Notes: generated by a model from the sequence alone, not told the origin. Counted from the stretch's first letter, positions 23,346 to 35,520 are shown. The stretch: DNA of 64,000 nucleotides from Sphagnum compactum (GCA_965153455.1 OZ234497.1:13874302-13938301); one strand, 5' to 3'. Program-made: numbers and translations.

Positions 23346-24100
23346 AAGTCTTGACAAATGCAGTTCTTCTCATCCCATGCCAGGATTCAAATTTAAAATG
23401 GCCAAATGTTGTGACAAATAAGTAGACATTCGCAGATGGTTTTTGTCAGATTAACAGGTTTTTTCAGTTGTCATTTCCCATTGGAAAATTGGAAAAAAAG
23501 ACCTTGGTTGTTCTAGACCCAAAACCATTAGAAACGGCCAGCTTTGCTTTGAATGGGATGATTCAAACATGTACCAAAGCGATGGAGCCCATGCCCCAAC
23601 ATAGACCCATATAGGTCAAGAACAACCATCACTCGCATCCCTTTGTAAGAGTAAATATTTTATGCTTCAACTGTTCGTGGGAAGCCTTCTTGTTGTGACT
23701 TCTGACCTCAAAACCCAACAATAAACTTTGCAACTACAATTCATGTGCCACACAATTGCTCAACAATAAACCTCAAAACCAACATTTCAAAATGCATTGC
23801 TCCAGAGAAGAGAACAGCCTTGGCTTCCTGCCACATGCCTGCGTGGCCAGGGCAGCCTCAGCACATGTCTGCCTGTGTGAATGAATAAATAAATAATGTT
23901 GAAGATTTCATTTGAAACAATCGAAGATTTGATTTTCCTTTCTAAAATTTTGTTCTTTGAAGAAGGTACGTAATTGTGGGACTCGAACTCTTTTTTTTAA
24001 GGGAAATATGTTCTCATACTACTTCCAACCCACCTACTTCTCACAAAAGAAGTTCCAGAAAACCAAATATTGTTAAAGTCCTCAAGATGAGAGCTTGAAT

Positions 24101-24284
24101 ACTAAGGAGTCTAGATTCTTTCTCCTTGCAAACTGTTTGTCAATTAACAATACCAACTTCAATGGCAACTTCAATGGTAGAGGTTGAATAATACTAAGGA
24201 GTCTAGATTCTCTATCCTTGCAAAGCATTTGTCAAACAACAATGCTCACTTGGGTGGTCGAGGTTCAAGCATTCATAAACACAT
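24101..24284 (+). repeat. Tandem duplication, 92-bp unit x2
   Basis: ACTAAGGAGTCTAGATTCT begins at 24101 and again at 24193. In both units it is followed by CCTTGCAAA, TTTGTCAA and ACAAT, and then by a GGT(A/C)GAGGTT block. Confidence 0.8.
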
Positions 24285-24574
24285 GACCCACTTCATGGGT
24301 AGTGAGTGATCTTTGGATGTTATGGTGAATTTTTGGCTCTAGAGCAAGAAGATGGTGAAACTTCTAAGGATGTCAAATGGTCGTGGCTCAAATGTGAAAC
24401 CACTTCAATTGCAGCTGTTTCTTTTGGGGGGATGGGGATTTGCCCAATTGAGTTTTTGTACAAATGTGAACTTCCTATTCTATGAGATCACAAAAAATGT
24501 TGACTAGGTACTTAACCAGGGGTACCATAATCTCCAATCCCATGGCCAACATGTAATGTAGTGTATGAAGACAA

Positions 24575-24900
24575 TGAACATTTTATTGGCCTTGCTTACC
24601 AAGACAAGGATATTGTGTTTAGATTCATTATAGAGTATAGTAGGTTAATGGATTTGGCCGCTAGGTGAGATAGGTCTACGTTTAGATGAGGATTTTTGAA
24701 AGATGATATTATGGCTCGTATTGAAACTTGAGATTAGTTATAGAGTTATAGTAGCTTGAAGGATTTTAGTTTCTTTTAGAGGATTTTTTGAAGATTATAT
24801 TTTTTGCATGGTGAAATATTTGAGTTTTCATAATTCTTCTTTTGCCTTAAGATACTTCCACGGTTTAGGGTTTAGGGATACACACCACCCCTTGTGAGAT
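24575..24900 (-). repeat. Family F3 dispersed repeat, copy 2 (inverted)
   Basis: Reverse complement of the F3 order: GGCCTTGCTTACCAAG, CATTATAGAGTATAGTA, GAGGATTTTTGAAAGATGAT, TTGAAACTTGAGATTAGTTA, AGAGGATTTTTTGAAGATTA, TTGCATGGTGAAATATTTGA, TTCTTCTTTTGCCTTAAGAT, then CACACCACCCCTTGTG. Confidence 0.85.
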
Positions 24901-25098
24901 CTTGGCCCACATACATGCTGAAGGAATGAAACAGCTGCTTGTCATACATACTTGATGGAAGAAGAGCAAAACTATGTTTGACCACATGAGGACATTCAAC
25001 TCCTTCATAAGTGCTCCAAGCACTAGGTACCTACCTATTCAGCACAGAAAATGGAGTTCCCTTCTCATTATTACTAGGGTGTCAGAATTAACACTAGT

Positions 25099-25141
25099 AT
25101 TATTACTGGTCATAACTATGTTTTCATGAACCAGTAATAAT
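25099..25141. repeat. Short hairpin, 12-bp perfect stem
   Basis: ATTATTACTGGT (25099-25110) pairs with ACCAGTAATAAT (25130-25141) around a 19-base loop. No terminator or regulatory role can be inferred. Confidence 0.7.
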
Positions 25142-25457
25142 GGATATTATTATACGTTTTTGGGAACCGTCTTTGGGAACTTTGGTGACAACTTAGGTCA
25201 CTCCCAAAATGGGAATTTAGGGTGGTACTGGTACAGCAACTCCACAGGTGCTCATCAGTATGTATGTGACCTTGGACATTACAAATTGGATGAAAAAAAG
25301 TCAAAACATATCTCTTTGGCTCCACAAAATGGTTTTGGCACAACATATTTGTACAGTTTGCTGAGGCTAGTAAAAGGCTCAGCAAAGCATACTCCTCCAA
25401 AAGAGGAGTGTAATAAGTATGATCTAAGTATGATGTGATTGCTTGCTCCCTGTTTCT

Positions 25458-25695
25458 TTCTTGTTGGCTAATTATAATGATTGGTCGAGGTGGTTTGCTA
25501 TTAGTGATATCTCCCACCTCTTTGCATTTCTAGTTTTGGTTTGATGGGTGGGGTTGGAAAAAAGTGAAAAACTAAACTTCTTGTTGGCTAATTATAATGA
25601 TTGGTCGAGGTGGTTTGCTATTAGTGAACTCCCACCTCTTTGCATTTCTAGTTTTGGTTTGATGGGTGGGGTTGGAAAAAAGTGAAAAACTAAAC
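25458..25695 (+). repeat. Tandem duplication, ~120-bp unit x2
   Basis: Units 25458-25577 and 25578-25695 are nearly identical; the only clear difference is a 2-base indel (GATATCTCCC against GAACTCCC). Both contain TTGTTGGCTAATTATAATGA, GGTCGAGGTGGTTTGCTATT and TTTGATGGGTGGGGTTGG. This is the most recent duplication in the window. Confidence 0.95.
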
Positions 25696-26280
25696 TTGGA
25701 TGTGAGACATGTTTTAAAAGGGTCTGATACTTTCTGAGTACCACTCAAGCTGCTCAAGCACAAATCTCAGGTGGTCACTGACAGCATAAATTCTCTTCCG
25801 ACTTGTTATCTTTAAAGCTTTAAAAAACTTTACACCCATGTGATAATTCACATGACTACATAAATACACCCATTCTTCAATTTTAGTAAAGGGGGGGGGG
25901 AGCCCCAATTGGGCTATTTCAAAATATAAATACATACAAAAGGGCCACAAAAATCTTGATATGTAAAAGTGGTAACCGAATGGCTTCACCTCCACTCTTG
26001 CTCTCTTGAGAATTATTTCACACCTGAGAATTATTTCACACCGAATCATATGACATTTTTAAGTTTCTCTCTTCCAAAAGGACTCAATGTGAGCGTTTCA
26101 GAAGAGGATAGGACAGGACAGGACGGTGGTGTCTGATCTTTCATTCATTCCAAACACCCATCAAAGCGAAGACGACCGAGCTCTACCAGCTCCAGATCTA
26201 TGTGACCAGGTTTCTCTCGAAATCGGGATCCAATGAATATGTATGTATGCTCACTTTAGGGTACTTTCCATACCCAAATA

Positions 26281-26299
26281 CTCTCTCTCTCTCTCTCTC
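26281..26299. repeat. (CT)n microsatellite
   Basis: Uninterrupted CT dinucleotides. Confidence 0.9.
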
Positions 26300-26845
26300 G
26301 TATAAGTACACACCCCCATAAGAAATCACTATAAGTCTGCACCGAACAAAATGTTTTAATTCTTCTTTCCATACCTGTTGTTCGCTCGTCTATGAATTGT
26401 GTACATACGCAGACATGGGGCGTCTGTGTTGCACGACAGATGTTTCTTCAGCGACCGCACTTATTGGCGATACCCATCAATGTTCTGAAACGAGAAATTG
26501 TGATGATTTTTCACTCTGCAAGTCAAAGATTTTGTTTGATCTTCCTTTGTGTGCTGAAAAGACCCCCGTCCAAATAAATAAAGTATCCCTTCTTCTCCGC
26601 TACTCAAGTGATGAAGTGCAAAATTTTTGTTGCAAAAAAGAGAGTGCAGAACAAATGGTTTTCTTTGTGAATCTTTTTGTATTGTGGTGGAGAAAATAAA
26701 GCAAAATAGAAATAAAAGAAAATAAAATCCCGTGCAACTGGTTTGTACACAGGAATTTTATTGAAAAATAAAAGAGTGCCAAAGTTGCCAGATTTCGAGG
26801 TTTTAAAAAAAAGAAATTAATTATAAAAAAATCATCATATTGAGA

Positions 26846-27000
26846 AAATGGGTTTCCAGCAGGTTGTCAAAATATAAAATGGGATTCTTAAATTTTTCTA
26901 CTTTCCTCTCTGAACCGTAGCCAAATATGGCTAATTCCTCTTTTGGATGATAGCCAGTGTGGCTACATCACAAAACTGAAAAAATGTAGGCAAGAACCCG
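26846..27000 (-). repeat. Family F1 repeat, copy 1
   Basis: Carries the core TAGCCAAATATGGCTA, preceded by TTTCCAGCAGGTTG and followed by a GATAGCCAGTGTGGCTACAT-CACAAAA block. This is the reverse order of the plus copy at 49705-49855. Confidence 0.8.
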
Positions 27001-27539
27001 TCCCCGTGCATAATCTTACAAAGGTACTCAATTTTCCCAAATTAATGGATGTTTTCTCCCTCCACTCTCCAAGTGATCCCTCAACATTAGTGTCGACGAC
27101 CCTAACAACCTTGGAGAAAATCTGTAGTGTAATTGGACATCCATGCGCAGCACCCTAAACCCTTTGACAAGGTTGAATGAATTAGCATGTTTTTTTTTTA
27201 AAAATTTAATTATAAAAAAAAATTTATTTATTTATTTTTAGATTTCATGCAAGTGTCGATCCTTTGCTCGAAAAAAAAAAACCCTACCAAAAAAAAACCC
27301 ATACTTGTTGCAAGTTTTTTTCTTTTGTGTTTTTTTTTTGTTCCCCTTGAAGAACAATTTCACTGGATAGCCAGAAAATTTGTCACAAAATCAAAATAAA
27401 ATCACTGCAAAGCAACGGCATTGAATGGCCTGCAATTTCTGCAATAGAAGCAGAAAATATCACTGAAATGCATCAGAGGTAGAGTGGCCGAGTTACAAGC
27501 CATGATGATGTAGTCAATATCCGAACCTTTTTTTTGACT

Positions 27540-27670
27540 CCTCTCACTTAGTGACCATCCACTTTCGTATTTGGTATATATAGCCAAATCTGGCTAAATT
27601 CTTCTTGTCGATGGTCACTAGAAAATTTGCATCTTTCATGTACATGTGGCTAGCCACATTGCAAAATTGA
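27540..27670 (-). repeat. Family F1 repeat, copy 2
   Basis: Core ATAGCCAAATCTGGCTAAAT at 27581-27600, then GATGGTCACTAG and GTGGCTAGCCACATTGCAAAA. Confidence 0.78.
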
Positions 27671-27829
27671 ACCAAAAAGAAAAAAAAACGGTATAAACAC
27701 AAAACTTGAGAAACATAGAGATTTGGTGTGGGAGGCAGTGGTTATTTTTTTTGGGCAAATTTTTTCCATTTCTTTACCCTGAAAAATATGATTTTAACAC
27801 ATACAAAGGATACTTGTGAAATAAAATGG

Positions 27830-27950
27830 TCCTAATTCGCCAGATTTCTACAATAGGTTCCCAGCAGGTAGCCAAAATATGAAAGTATTCTTTTAAGATT
27901 AACTTTCATATCTGGTCTATAGCCAAACTTGGCTAAACATTGTGGAAAGT
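27830..27950 (-). repeat. Family F1 repeat, copy 3
   Basis: Begins TTCGCCAGATTTCTACAATA, continues GGTTCCCAGCAGGTAGCCAA, and reaches the core ATAGCCAAACTTGGCTAAAC. It preserves the half of the unit lost in copy 2. Confidence 0.8.
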
Positions 27951-28050
27951 TCCTTGGTGGGACTCTGAAAGGTAACTTGTTTTGGGGTGAAAACTGGGTG
28001 TTCCCATCGTGTAACCAGTGTGCTCCCCAAGCTGTTCCCAATACACTAGA

Positions 28051-28503
28051 AGAAGAGAATGTGGTTATTCTCACACAAAAAGTCATGGCTCATGACTCAT
28101 GTGTGAGTGAGGTAAAGTTTGTGGTTTCATCCATGGCAACATACAATACATGATACTTGTTTGTGGCAAATGTAATATGTGTCATTGTTTAATGCCCAAA
28201 TTGTCATTTTAATATTATATACATCTATATGGCATCTCATAATACTATCTCTTTTAAAACATGGCATCCATGATCGGTTCTTTTAAATTAGATGAGTTAT
28301 TATGTTACTTTTAGTCGAATCGAGGGATCTGTGGTTTATGTCAATTTTAGTCATTTATAAAAATTGTCATCTTAATGTAATACATGTCATAATAAACATC
28401 AATATTGTACATTGTAATTGGATTATTAATATTGATCAGAAAAGTCTACCTCACACATATGTCATGAGCCATGACTTTGTGTGAGAAAAATCACATTCTC
28501 TTC
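28051..28503. mobile_element. Inverted-repeat (foldback/MITE-like) element, ~450 bp
   Basis: The arms at about 28051-28112 and 28445-28503 are near-perfect reverse complements over roughly 60 bp. Shared blocks are GAAGAGAATGTG, TTCTCACACAAA, AAGTCATGGCTCATGAC and TGTGTGAG. About 330 bp of AT-rich non-coding sequence lie between, including a direct repeat around AAATTGTCATTTTAAT / AAATTGTCATCTTAAT. No target-site duplication was recognised at the outer edges. Long inverted arms with an AT-rich, non-coding core fit a MITE or foldback element; the superfamily cannot be assigned. Confidence 0.75.
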
Positions 28504-29129
28504 GTATACTTCACATACTAGAGAAATCATATCGGCAGCATGTTCAAGGCTGATTTTTGCATCATATGAGGCAGGTAAAATACCTTATATTATTACCTTA
28601 GGTCTCATACCAGGTTGGTATTGGCTATAAGAAGACTGGTTTTGCATCAAACCATACTTGGATTATTTTTCTTCTTTTTTCATGTGGTAAGAAATGAAAC
28701 CTGAAACTGGATTCTTCAGTTCAGTTCATGTGAGCAATCGGGGGAACTGAAATACATCTCTGAAAGAAAAAGTGACTAGAATTGGGGGTTGTTTAGTACT
28801 AGTTCTAATCTGGGTTAGTGAAAATCGGATTACAACCAAGTCTGATTTTTAGAACTGAAATTGGAGGTTTTTTTTTTGGGCATGGGGGAGGCAAGAGCTG
28901 AACCCATAAATGGGTTCTCGACTCCATTTAGATAGTAGATACCCATTGGAAAGATGGTGGGTGAGTGTGTGTGTCTGAAGAAGACTCTTCTCCTCAACAG
29001 TTGTTTCTGCTTCTGACGTAAAAATTTGAAAAGAAAATCTCTTGGATGAAGACACACTAATATATTTGCATGTCACTCGTGTGTTGGTGCTGGTGACAAA
29101 TTTTGGGCAAAGCTTATGGATTAATAATA

Positions 29130-29660
29130 CTAGCCCGCACGCACACACGCACGCACGCACGGAAAAAACAACACGATCGTGGCAGGGCAGCTCACCTGAC
29201 TACCCACCTCCGCGGGCCCCCACTGATCCCCACTCCCTCCCTCACTCCCTCCCTCTCTGAGCTCTCCCTTCCTCCCTCGCTCCCTGCCTGCCTGCCTGCC
29301 TGCCTTTCTCTCCTCATCAGTGGCCTCAATTTTTGCCCTTGGCGCGCAAAGGCGCAGCTGCGGCGCGTGGCGCTCTCTGTGTTTGTGTTCTCACTCTGTG
29401 CGGGGCTGAGTGGTCTGTCTGTCTGTGTGTGTAAGTAAAATGGTACTTTTGTTATTATTGTTATTTGAAGCCATTCTGTACTCTCATTCATTGCGAGAAC
29501 TGGCATTGAAAGAGTGTATAATGGCGGTCCTCATCAGCGCCGCTCCGGCGCCGTAATGAGCTCGCCGCTCTCTCGCTAGCTCCATCACTGGCTGGCTGGC
29601 TGGCTGGCGCGGAAGAAGGGAAAAGTTGTTGGCATTTTTCTTACACTCGCCGTCTGTTCG
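29130..29660. promoter_or_regulatory. Isolated GC-rich, CpG-containing island
   Basis: A sharp rise in GC within AT-rich DNA, with microsatellites of ACGC (29141-29160), CCCT-type runs (29225-29280), CTGC (29284-29304) and TGGC (29590-29610). It includes many CpG-bearing motifs such as GGCGCGCAAAGGCGC. A GTAAGT-like donor occurs at 29430. The texture resembles the upstream region of the gene starting at 9521. No coding exon could be joined to it on either strand, so it may be a promoter/first exon of a non-coding or highly spaced gene, or the remnant of a lost one. Confidence 0.35.
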
Positions 29661-29814
29661 TCCGTCCGTGCTCTACGGCAATTTTTTTGTCCAGGACACC
29701 CAATATATTGAAGCTCCAGCAAAGACGCTTCTTGAGGGAGGAGTAGGCGTAAATGCGAAAGCAAGTGAAATTTATGAAGTTTTCCTTCCCTTTTTCACTG
29801 TTTGCAGCTCTCTA

Positions 29815-30180
29815 GGGGATTAGGGTTTCAAGTTTTCAGATTTGGGATCTAGGGTTGGGGTTCTAGGATTTGGTGTTTAGGGTTATGTGTAAATGCAATT
29901 AAAACTAAAGTCATGAGGCGGTGGCCCCTTTTTGGGCTATGTGCAACTATTTTAGGGATTAGGGTTTAAGGTTCTATGATTTAAGGTTGAGGCAAATGCA
30001 ATTGAAGTGAAAGTTGAAAGGCGGTTGGTTGTTCATGGTTGTGTGACCTTTTAACTATTAGTAGTTTTTTTTGAGGATTAGGGTTTAAGTTTGTCAAATT
30101 TTGGATCTATGGTTGGGGTTTTAGGATTTTAAGGTTTGGGGTATAAGGTTTTGTCAATTGAAATTAAAGTTATGATGTGA
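29815..30180 (+). repeat. Degenerate tandem repeat, ~120-140-bp unit x3
   Basis: Three units begin GGATTAGGGTTTCAAG (29818), GGATTAGGGTTTAAGG (29954) and GGATTAGGGTTTAAGT (30075). Each continues through GGATCTAGGGTTGGGGTT-like sequence and ATGCAATTAAAACTAAAG or its variants, then a GCGGTGG / GATGGC end. The second unit is shortened. Confidence 0.8.
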
Positions 30181-33100
30181 TGGCACCATTTTTATCATTT
30201 TGTAAAAACACATCTTAAGTACAAACTTTGCATTGTTCACATGTTCACCTTTTGTCATTCAACCATTCAAGAAAAAAACATTTTGTACGTTCCTCATAAA
30301 CCCAAAAGAAAAAAAACACCAAAATTGGTGTGTTGATGATTTGAACAAAATGGCTAAGAATTAAAGAAACTAAAAAAAAAAATCAATATTTTCAAAGATT
30401 CCAAAAAATCCATTAACATCATGTGTTTTATGGCAAAAAATTTCCTAATGCAAATCATATAGGAAAATGAAATTATTGTGCTTCAATGATGTGGTTTAAA
30501 CTGATTATATTTTGAACTTAAGTTGGGTGCCCAAATACTCATTACAATAATTATTTGGATTTTAAATGAATTCAATGAAAATTCATTAAAATAAAAATAT
30601 ATTAATATGATATAAATATTTATTAACATCATATAACTATAAAATAATATTTACATCCTTTGCATCTAAAATGGTCCCATTTGCAAGATGAAATGCATCT
30701 CCATATCTTTCAAAATTATTTGAAATCCTTAAAAGAAATGAAGGATAATGTTTTACACCTTAAAACAACCCATTATTGAATGGTGTTTTTTTAGATCCGG
30801 AAATCTTCAACCAATTATAAGACCCTAAACATAAGATATAGAACTGAATTTTTTAATCTATATTTATTTATGATTTAAATTACAAAATTCAAATTTATTT
30901 GGAACAAAAAAAAAACCACATGTAAAATGGCTTCACAACTATATTAATGAACCTCCATGAACAACACATATATGTGTACGCAATAAACAACATGTTTCAA
31001 AGTTCAAACTTTAATTACACAAACCAACACAAGTTTCAAATTTTGTTGGCCATACCAATTCTCATAAAAAAAAGGTCCAACAAGCTTTTGATATGAAGGC
31101 TTAAAGAGATGAACCCCTTGCAAACAAAAGGTATTGGGGAAAGGGTGGGGAAGAACTTGATTACATATATTTTTTCCAATTTAATTATCTTCAACATGAA
31201 AAACATATATTCAACCTCCTATTAAGTAATAGCCTTAAAATGAAGATACATTAGTCATACTTGGTTGGCAAAGTTTTTATCCTTTTTTGAAGGCACAAAC
31301 TTATCACATCGATTTACACTTAAAAAATGTTTCATTAATCCAATACTTAGTTGCAAATATGCATTAAAATACAATTGACAATTCATTTTGAACATCATTT
31401 ATCATTTGAGATTGCAATCATTTAACAATTCATTTAAGGGATATTGGCCAAAATGAAATGGATTGGTAAATAACTTAACTTTGCTTTGTATTATGCTTTT
31501 AAAGTAGAATAAAAATCTATGTTGATCAATTTAAGGAATAATGTGGTTTATAAAATGACATTTTAAAATCAAAGGAGTATTCACACTCTAGGCATACAAA
31601 TTTCGAATTGATTAACATTTCACTTGTTCCTTGAAAACCCATTAACAAAGATTATTGGTTTGTCATTACAAACTTTGACAAATTGGTACGTGGTGAGGTT
31701 TTTAGGTGATATAGAGATCTTGATTACTGCAACAAATGAACCATTACTTTGTAAAATATATCATTCATTTTGGGGGACATTCTTACAAATTTTGTTTTAT
31801 TTTAATGGAAACATAAATCCAATAATCATAGTGCTTGAAATTGATGAATGCATATATTTTGTTGAAAATTATAAAAATGAACAATGGATATTACATATTG
31901 TGATATGTATGATTTTGAGTGAGTGACATTGTTTTGCCAATGTTTTGGCTCTTCTTCACATTTATTTTGTTGCTCCTTTCATTTGGTCATGTTTTCACAA
32001 GTTTATCGTTGTGTAACAAAATTGCACCTCCTTTCATCTTCTTGGTATTGTTGACTATTTGACTTTGTGAGTATGTTCCATTCATGTTTTCCTTGTGTAC
32101 AAGGTTGGTTACATGGTGTTGCATGTACCTAGAATTTGATTGGAAATGGTACATGGAGCATGCATGAGTTTTTCATCTAGTTGCTTTCTTTTTGTGGGAT
32201 GATCAATGGAAATATAAAACAATTACCTTGGAAGCAACAAGGTTTGATGTATTGGATGAAAAATATTTTTGTTGTTTGTATGTATTTCCTTGGTTTTGTT
32301 TGCCCAAGTTTTGATTGTGGCTTTGATTGAATGTTTCATGTTCGATTTTCTATATTTTATTATGTTCATGATTTCAATATCTTGTTGTAAATCACGTTGT
32401 TTGAAGATTCCAAATAGGTTTGATATTATAATTACACTAGATGCATTTATGAAGTATACACAATATATGTTAGATTTTTTACTTTTACTTTAGTCCTTCA
32501 TTGAAGTTAATGTGTCTTGATTTTCATGGTGGGGAATAAAAAGTTCCAAAAGGAAAAATGACGTGTCCTTCATTGAATAGAAGATCTTTTGCCCATGATC
32601 AAATTTGTTCTCATTCACAAATTCCTAAAATATCACTTGATGCAATACTGTTACAACAAGTGTCCATTAAGTCAATTGTGTGAATGTTTTTTAAAGAATT
32701 TACAAATTTTGTGATATTCAATGTGATGTGTTCTAACCTTTCTCACAAAGTTGTTGGCCTATCAAGTTTGTCCAATTGGCCTTTTTTTAAATGCATGCAA
32801 TGGTTGTTCATATATATATATATATATTGATGCATGAAGATTCTTTTTCCTCATCTTTTGACCTTGGAATTGGATAAAATATTTTTGGATAATTATTTTA
32901 CAAGATATTTGAATGACATTCATGGTGTTGCTATTGTCCATTCAATTGTGGTACTTATATGTGCATCACATCATGGAAGGATAATGCTTGATATTTGTGA
33001 ACTTTTCAATTAATGCTATTTATGTAATTTGGAGCTATGATGCCTATGTTGTCCTTTTGAGGAGGTGTGTTTAAATCTATTGTGACATGTAAATTAAAAT

Positions 33101-34196
33101 ACAAGATTCATAATGTTGAGAGATTTGATTTTTTGAAATATGGTGCTAGATCAATTAAATTGGGATGCAAACACTCCTTGTAACATTTATTTGAAGATTA
33201 TATTCAACATGCTTTAATAACATAACCATAACATCTACTTGTAATGAGTTTGATGATGAATATGAAAATCAATGATGAATTATAGAACATCATATGATTC
33301 TAGCTCTTCTGCGACTTTTTAGTGGTATTGTCAAGTTTGCACATTTTAGCAATGGCATTATGTAACATTCTAATGTCAAAATTTCCCATTTAGACATTTC
33401 ATTCATGAGTTATATTAGTGGAATTGAGAAGCAACTAGTGCTTGTGATTTTAATATGTAAATAACAATGCATTTGTAGCCTACTCCTTTTATTTGTGTTT
33501 GGATAGTGATAGTTCACAATGATTTTCACATTCAAAATTCAATGGGAAGCAAAGTTATCTTGTTTATTGCATTGCCAAATTTATTCCAAATGAAATAAAT
33601 AAAAAATTATAACTCTTAATACTAGACCAACCTACTAAAATGCAAATAGGAATTGAAAAAGTGATCAAAGCGTACATATTCCATCCTTTGAAGGTTGGTT
33701 TTTAACTTCTATCATCTTTAGTTGTTCTTTTAACCCCATAATTAGAAGACAAGCATTTTGGGATGAGGGGTGGGGTCTTTTGACAAACTACAAATCCAAA
33801 CATCTTTCAATTTTGGTCACACGATGTTGTGTTTTGCCAATGCAACCGTTCCATTAATACCTTGGCATTGTGACACAATTGAGTGAATATGGTTGATTTT
33901 GTTTAGGTGAAGGAATTCAGCAATCTATATTGGGTAGGAGAAAGGTGCAGTTGGATGGAAACCAAATTGATGCAACTTCAAGATGGAGATTTCACTTGGA
34001 TGCTAATCAATGGACCTTCCATTCAGATTGCATGATGCATGTGTTCCCACTATTGGATTGACTTCAAATTCCACATCTATTAACAACATGAGAATGAAGA
34101 CATTTGTATACGACCTAACCATTGTTAACACCCAATGAGTGGGCAAGGTTTACTCGATTTTGACTCATAGCTCGCACATGGCCTTGTCTTGCTGAG
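30181..34196. other. Gene-free AT-rich region
   Basis: About 4 kb without a supported gene or recognised repeat copy, apart from a TA microsatellite at 32809-32828. Open frames such as 31624-31926 and 32269-32493 are AT-driven and show no motif. Confidence 0.5.
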
Positions 34197-34244
34197 CTCA
34201 TCCATAGCTTACCCCTAGTGGCTATGGGCGAGATCCTAGGATCT

Positions 34245-34392
34245 GTAATTGGGTTTAGGGTTTAGGGCAAAACCATAGGTGAGATAGGATTTGTAATTGG
34301 GTTTAGGGTTTAGAGCAAAGCCACGGGCGAGATAGCATTTGTAATTGGGTTTTAGGGTTTAGGGCAAAGCCACGAGCAAGATAGAATCTGTA
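34245..34392 (+). repeat. 48-bp minisatellite with telomere-like core, x3
   Basis: Units start with GTAATTGGGTTTAGGG at 34245, 34293 and 34341 (the third with one extra T), and a fourth start appears at 34390. Each contains GGGTTTAGGGTTTAG, the plant telomere heptamer arrangement, followed by GCAAAGCCACGGGCGAGATA variants. A half unit precedes at about 34222-34244. Confidence 0.9.
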
Positions 34393-34520
34393 ATCGACCA
34401 AACTATGCCCATTCCATAATACAAATTCACATAAATAAACGAAGCAACAGTATGTATAGAACCCGATATGGCTTGAGGTTGATTTATCATGTTATTATGA
34501 TGAAACAAACATACATACAT

Positions 34521-34540
34521 ACACACACACATACATACGG
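34521..34540. repeat. Short CATA/CA microsatellite
   Basis: ATACACACACACATACATAC flanked by ATACATAC units. Confidence 0.7.
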
Positions 34541-34792
34541 TCCTGTTTGCCTTGGCTTCAGCAGTGGTAGGCTAGTAGGGACTTGCAAAACTCTTTTGAA
34601 ATTATTGACTATTACAAAAATCATGGATTTTGTCAATGGTAGTAGTAGTAGTAGTGTTGTGTACTTTGTAGTGTGGCAGAAGAAGATGCAGGGAACAACA
34701 ACATCCTTTTGCACAGAGGAGAGTGGTAGGTAGATAAGGTACAAGGGTTTCATCTGTGATTCTTGAGCTGATGTTTTTGTACTTTACTGGTC

Positions 34793-34794
<2 letters not shown>

Positions 34795-34829
<35 letters not shown>
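34795..34829. repeat. (GT)n microsatellite
   Basis: Long uninterrupted TG/GT run. The Cys/Val-rich frames across it are artefacts. Confidence 0.92.
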
Positions 34830-34830
<1 letters not shown>

Positions 34831-34897
34831 CTACCAATCTGCAAAGCTTGTTGTGTGAGAGATTCAGGAGATGGACTGATTCACTGAAGATTCATGA

Positions 34898-34975
34898 AGG
34901 GGGGAAGGGGAAGGGGATGGGAGAGGAGAGGAGAGGAGAGGAGAGGAGGGGAGGGGAGGGGAGAGGGGGAGGAAC
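34898..34975. repeat. Purine-rich GGGGA/GAGGA repeat
   Basis: GGGGAAGGGGAAGGGGATGG followed by repeated GAGAGGAGAG and GGGGAGGGGA units: a strand-asymmetric purine tract that could form a triplex. Confidence 0.85.
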
Positions 34976-35359
34976 AAGAAAACAAAACCCAACACAAGGA
35001 ATTCATGAATAAAACAATGTATGTGTTATGAAGGATTTTGGCCATCTTTTGTTCTTCATTCCTCATAAGCTTTGATATTTGCAAACCATGGTTTATATAT
35101 ATATATATACATATATTAAACCACTTTGATAACCACTGGTTATTTTTGGTGCCACTTCTAATACCCACCCACCAATGCTGGTTTGCACTGATATTCATTC
35201 TTATGTGGCCATGGAGCAGCCTTGTTTTTAACTGGCCTGTTTTTTTGTTTTTTTTTGTTTTTTTCCCCAAAAAGTGAAGTTAAATTTTTTTTTTTAAAAA
35301 CGAAAAAAAAGAAGTGATTTTTTAGGGCCAAGAGTCCAAAAAAGCAAAAGTTAAAAATT

Positions 35360-35520
35360 GACAGATTTCCACATTTGAATTTCAGTATGTAGTAAAAAAT
35401 ATAGATTCTAGGAGGATGGTTAAAGAATTCTACTTCATATCCGGTTTATAGTCAGATTTGGCTAAATCTTCCTATGGGATGGATGGATGATCATCCACTA
35501 CATCTTCTCATGGATTATTA
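35360..35520 (-). repeat. Family F1 repeat, copy 4
   Basis: Contains ATTCTACTTCATATCCGGTT and the core ATAGTCAGATTTGGCTAAAT, then CTTCCTATGGGATGGATGGA. Diverged relative to other copies. Confidence 0.7.

Noticed and set aside
26150-26250. Possible exon around TELYQLQIYVT (plus strand, near 26180-26215)
   Set aside because: The phrase is protein-like and less AT-rich, but neither flank has a convincing splice site, no neighbouring exon was found and no family is recognised.
34487-35270. Cys/Val- and Pro/Leu-rich frames across microsatellites
   Set aside because: Generated by (GT)n and GGGGA repeats.
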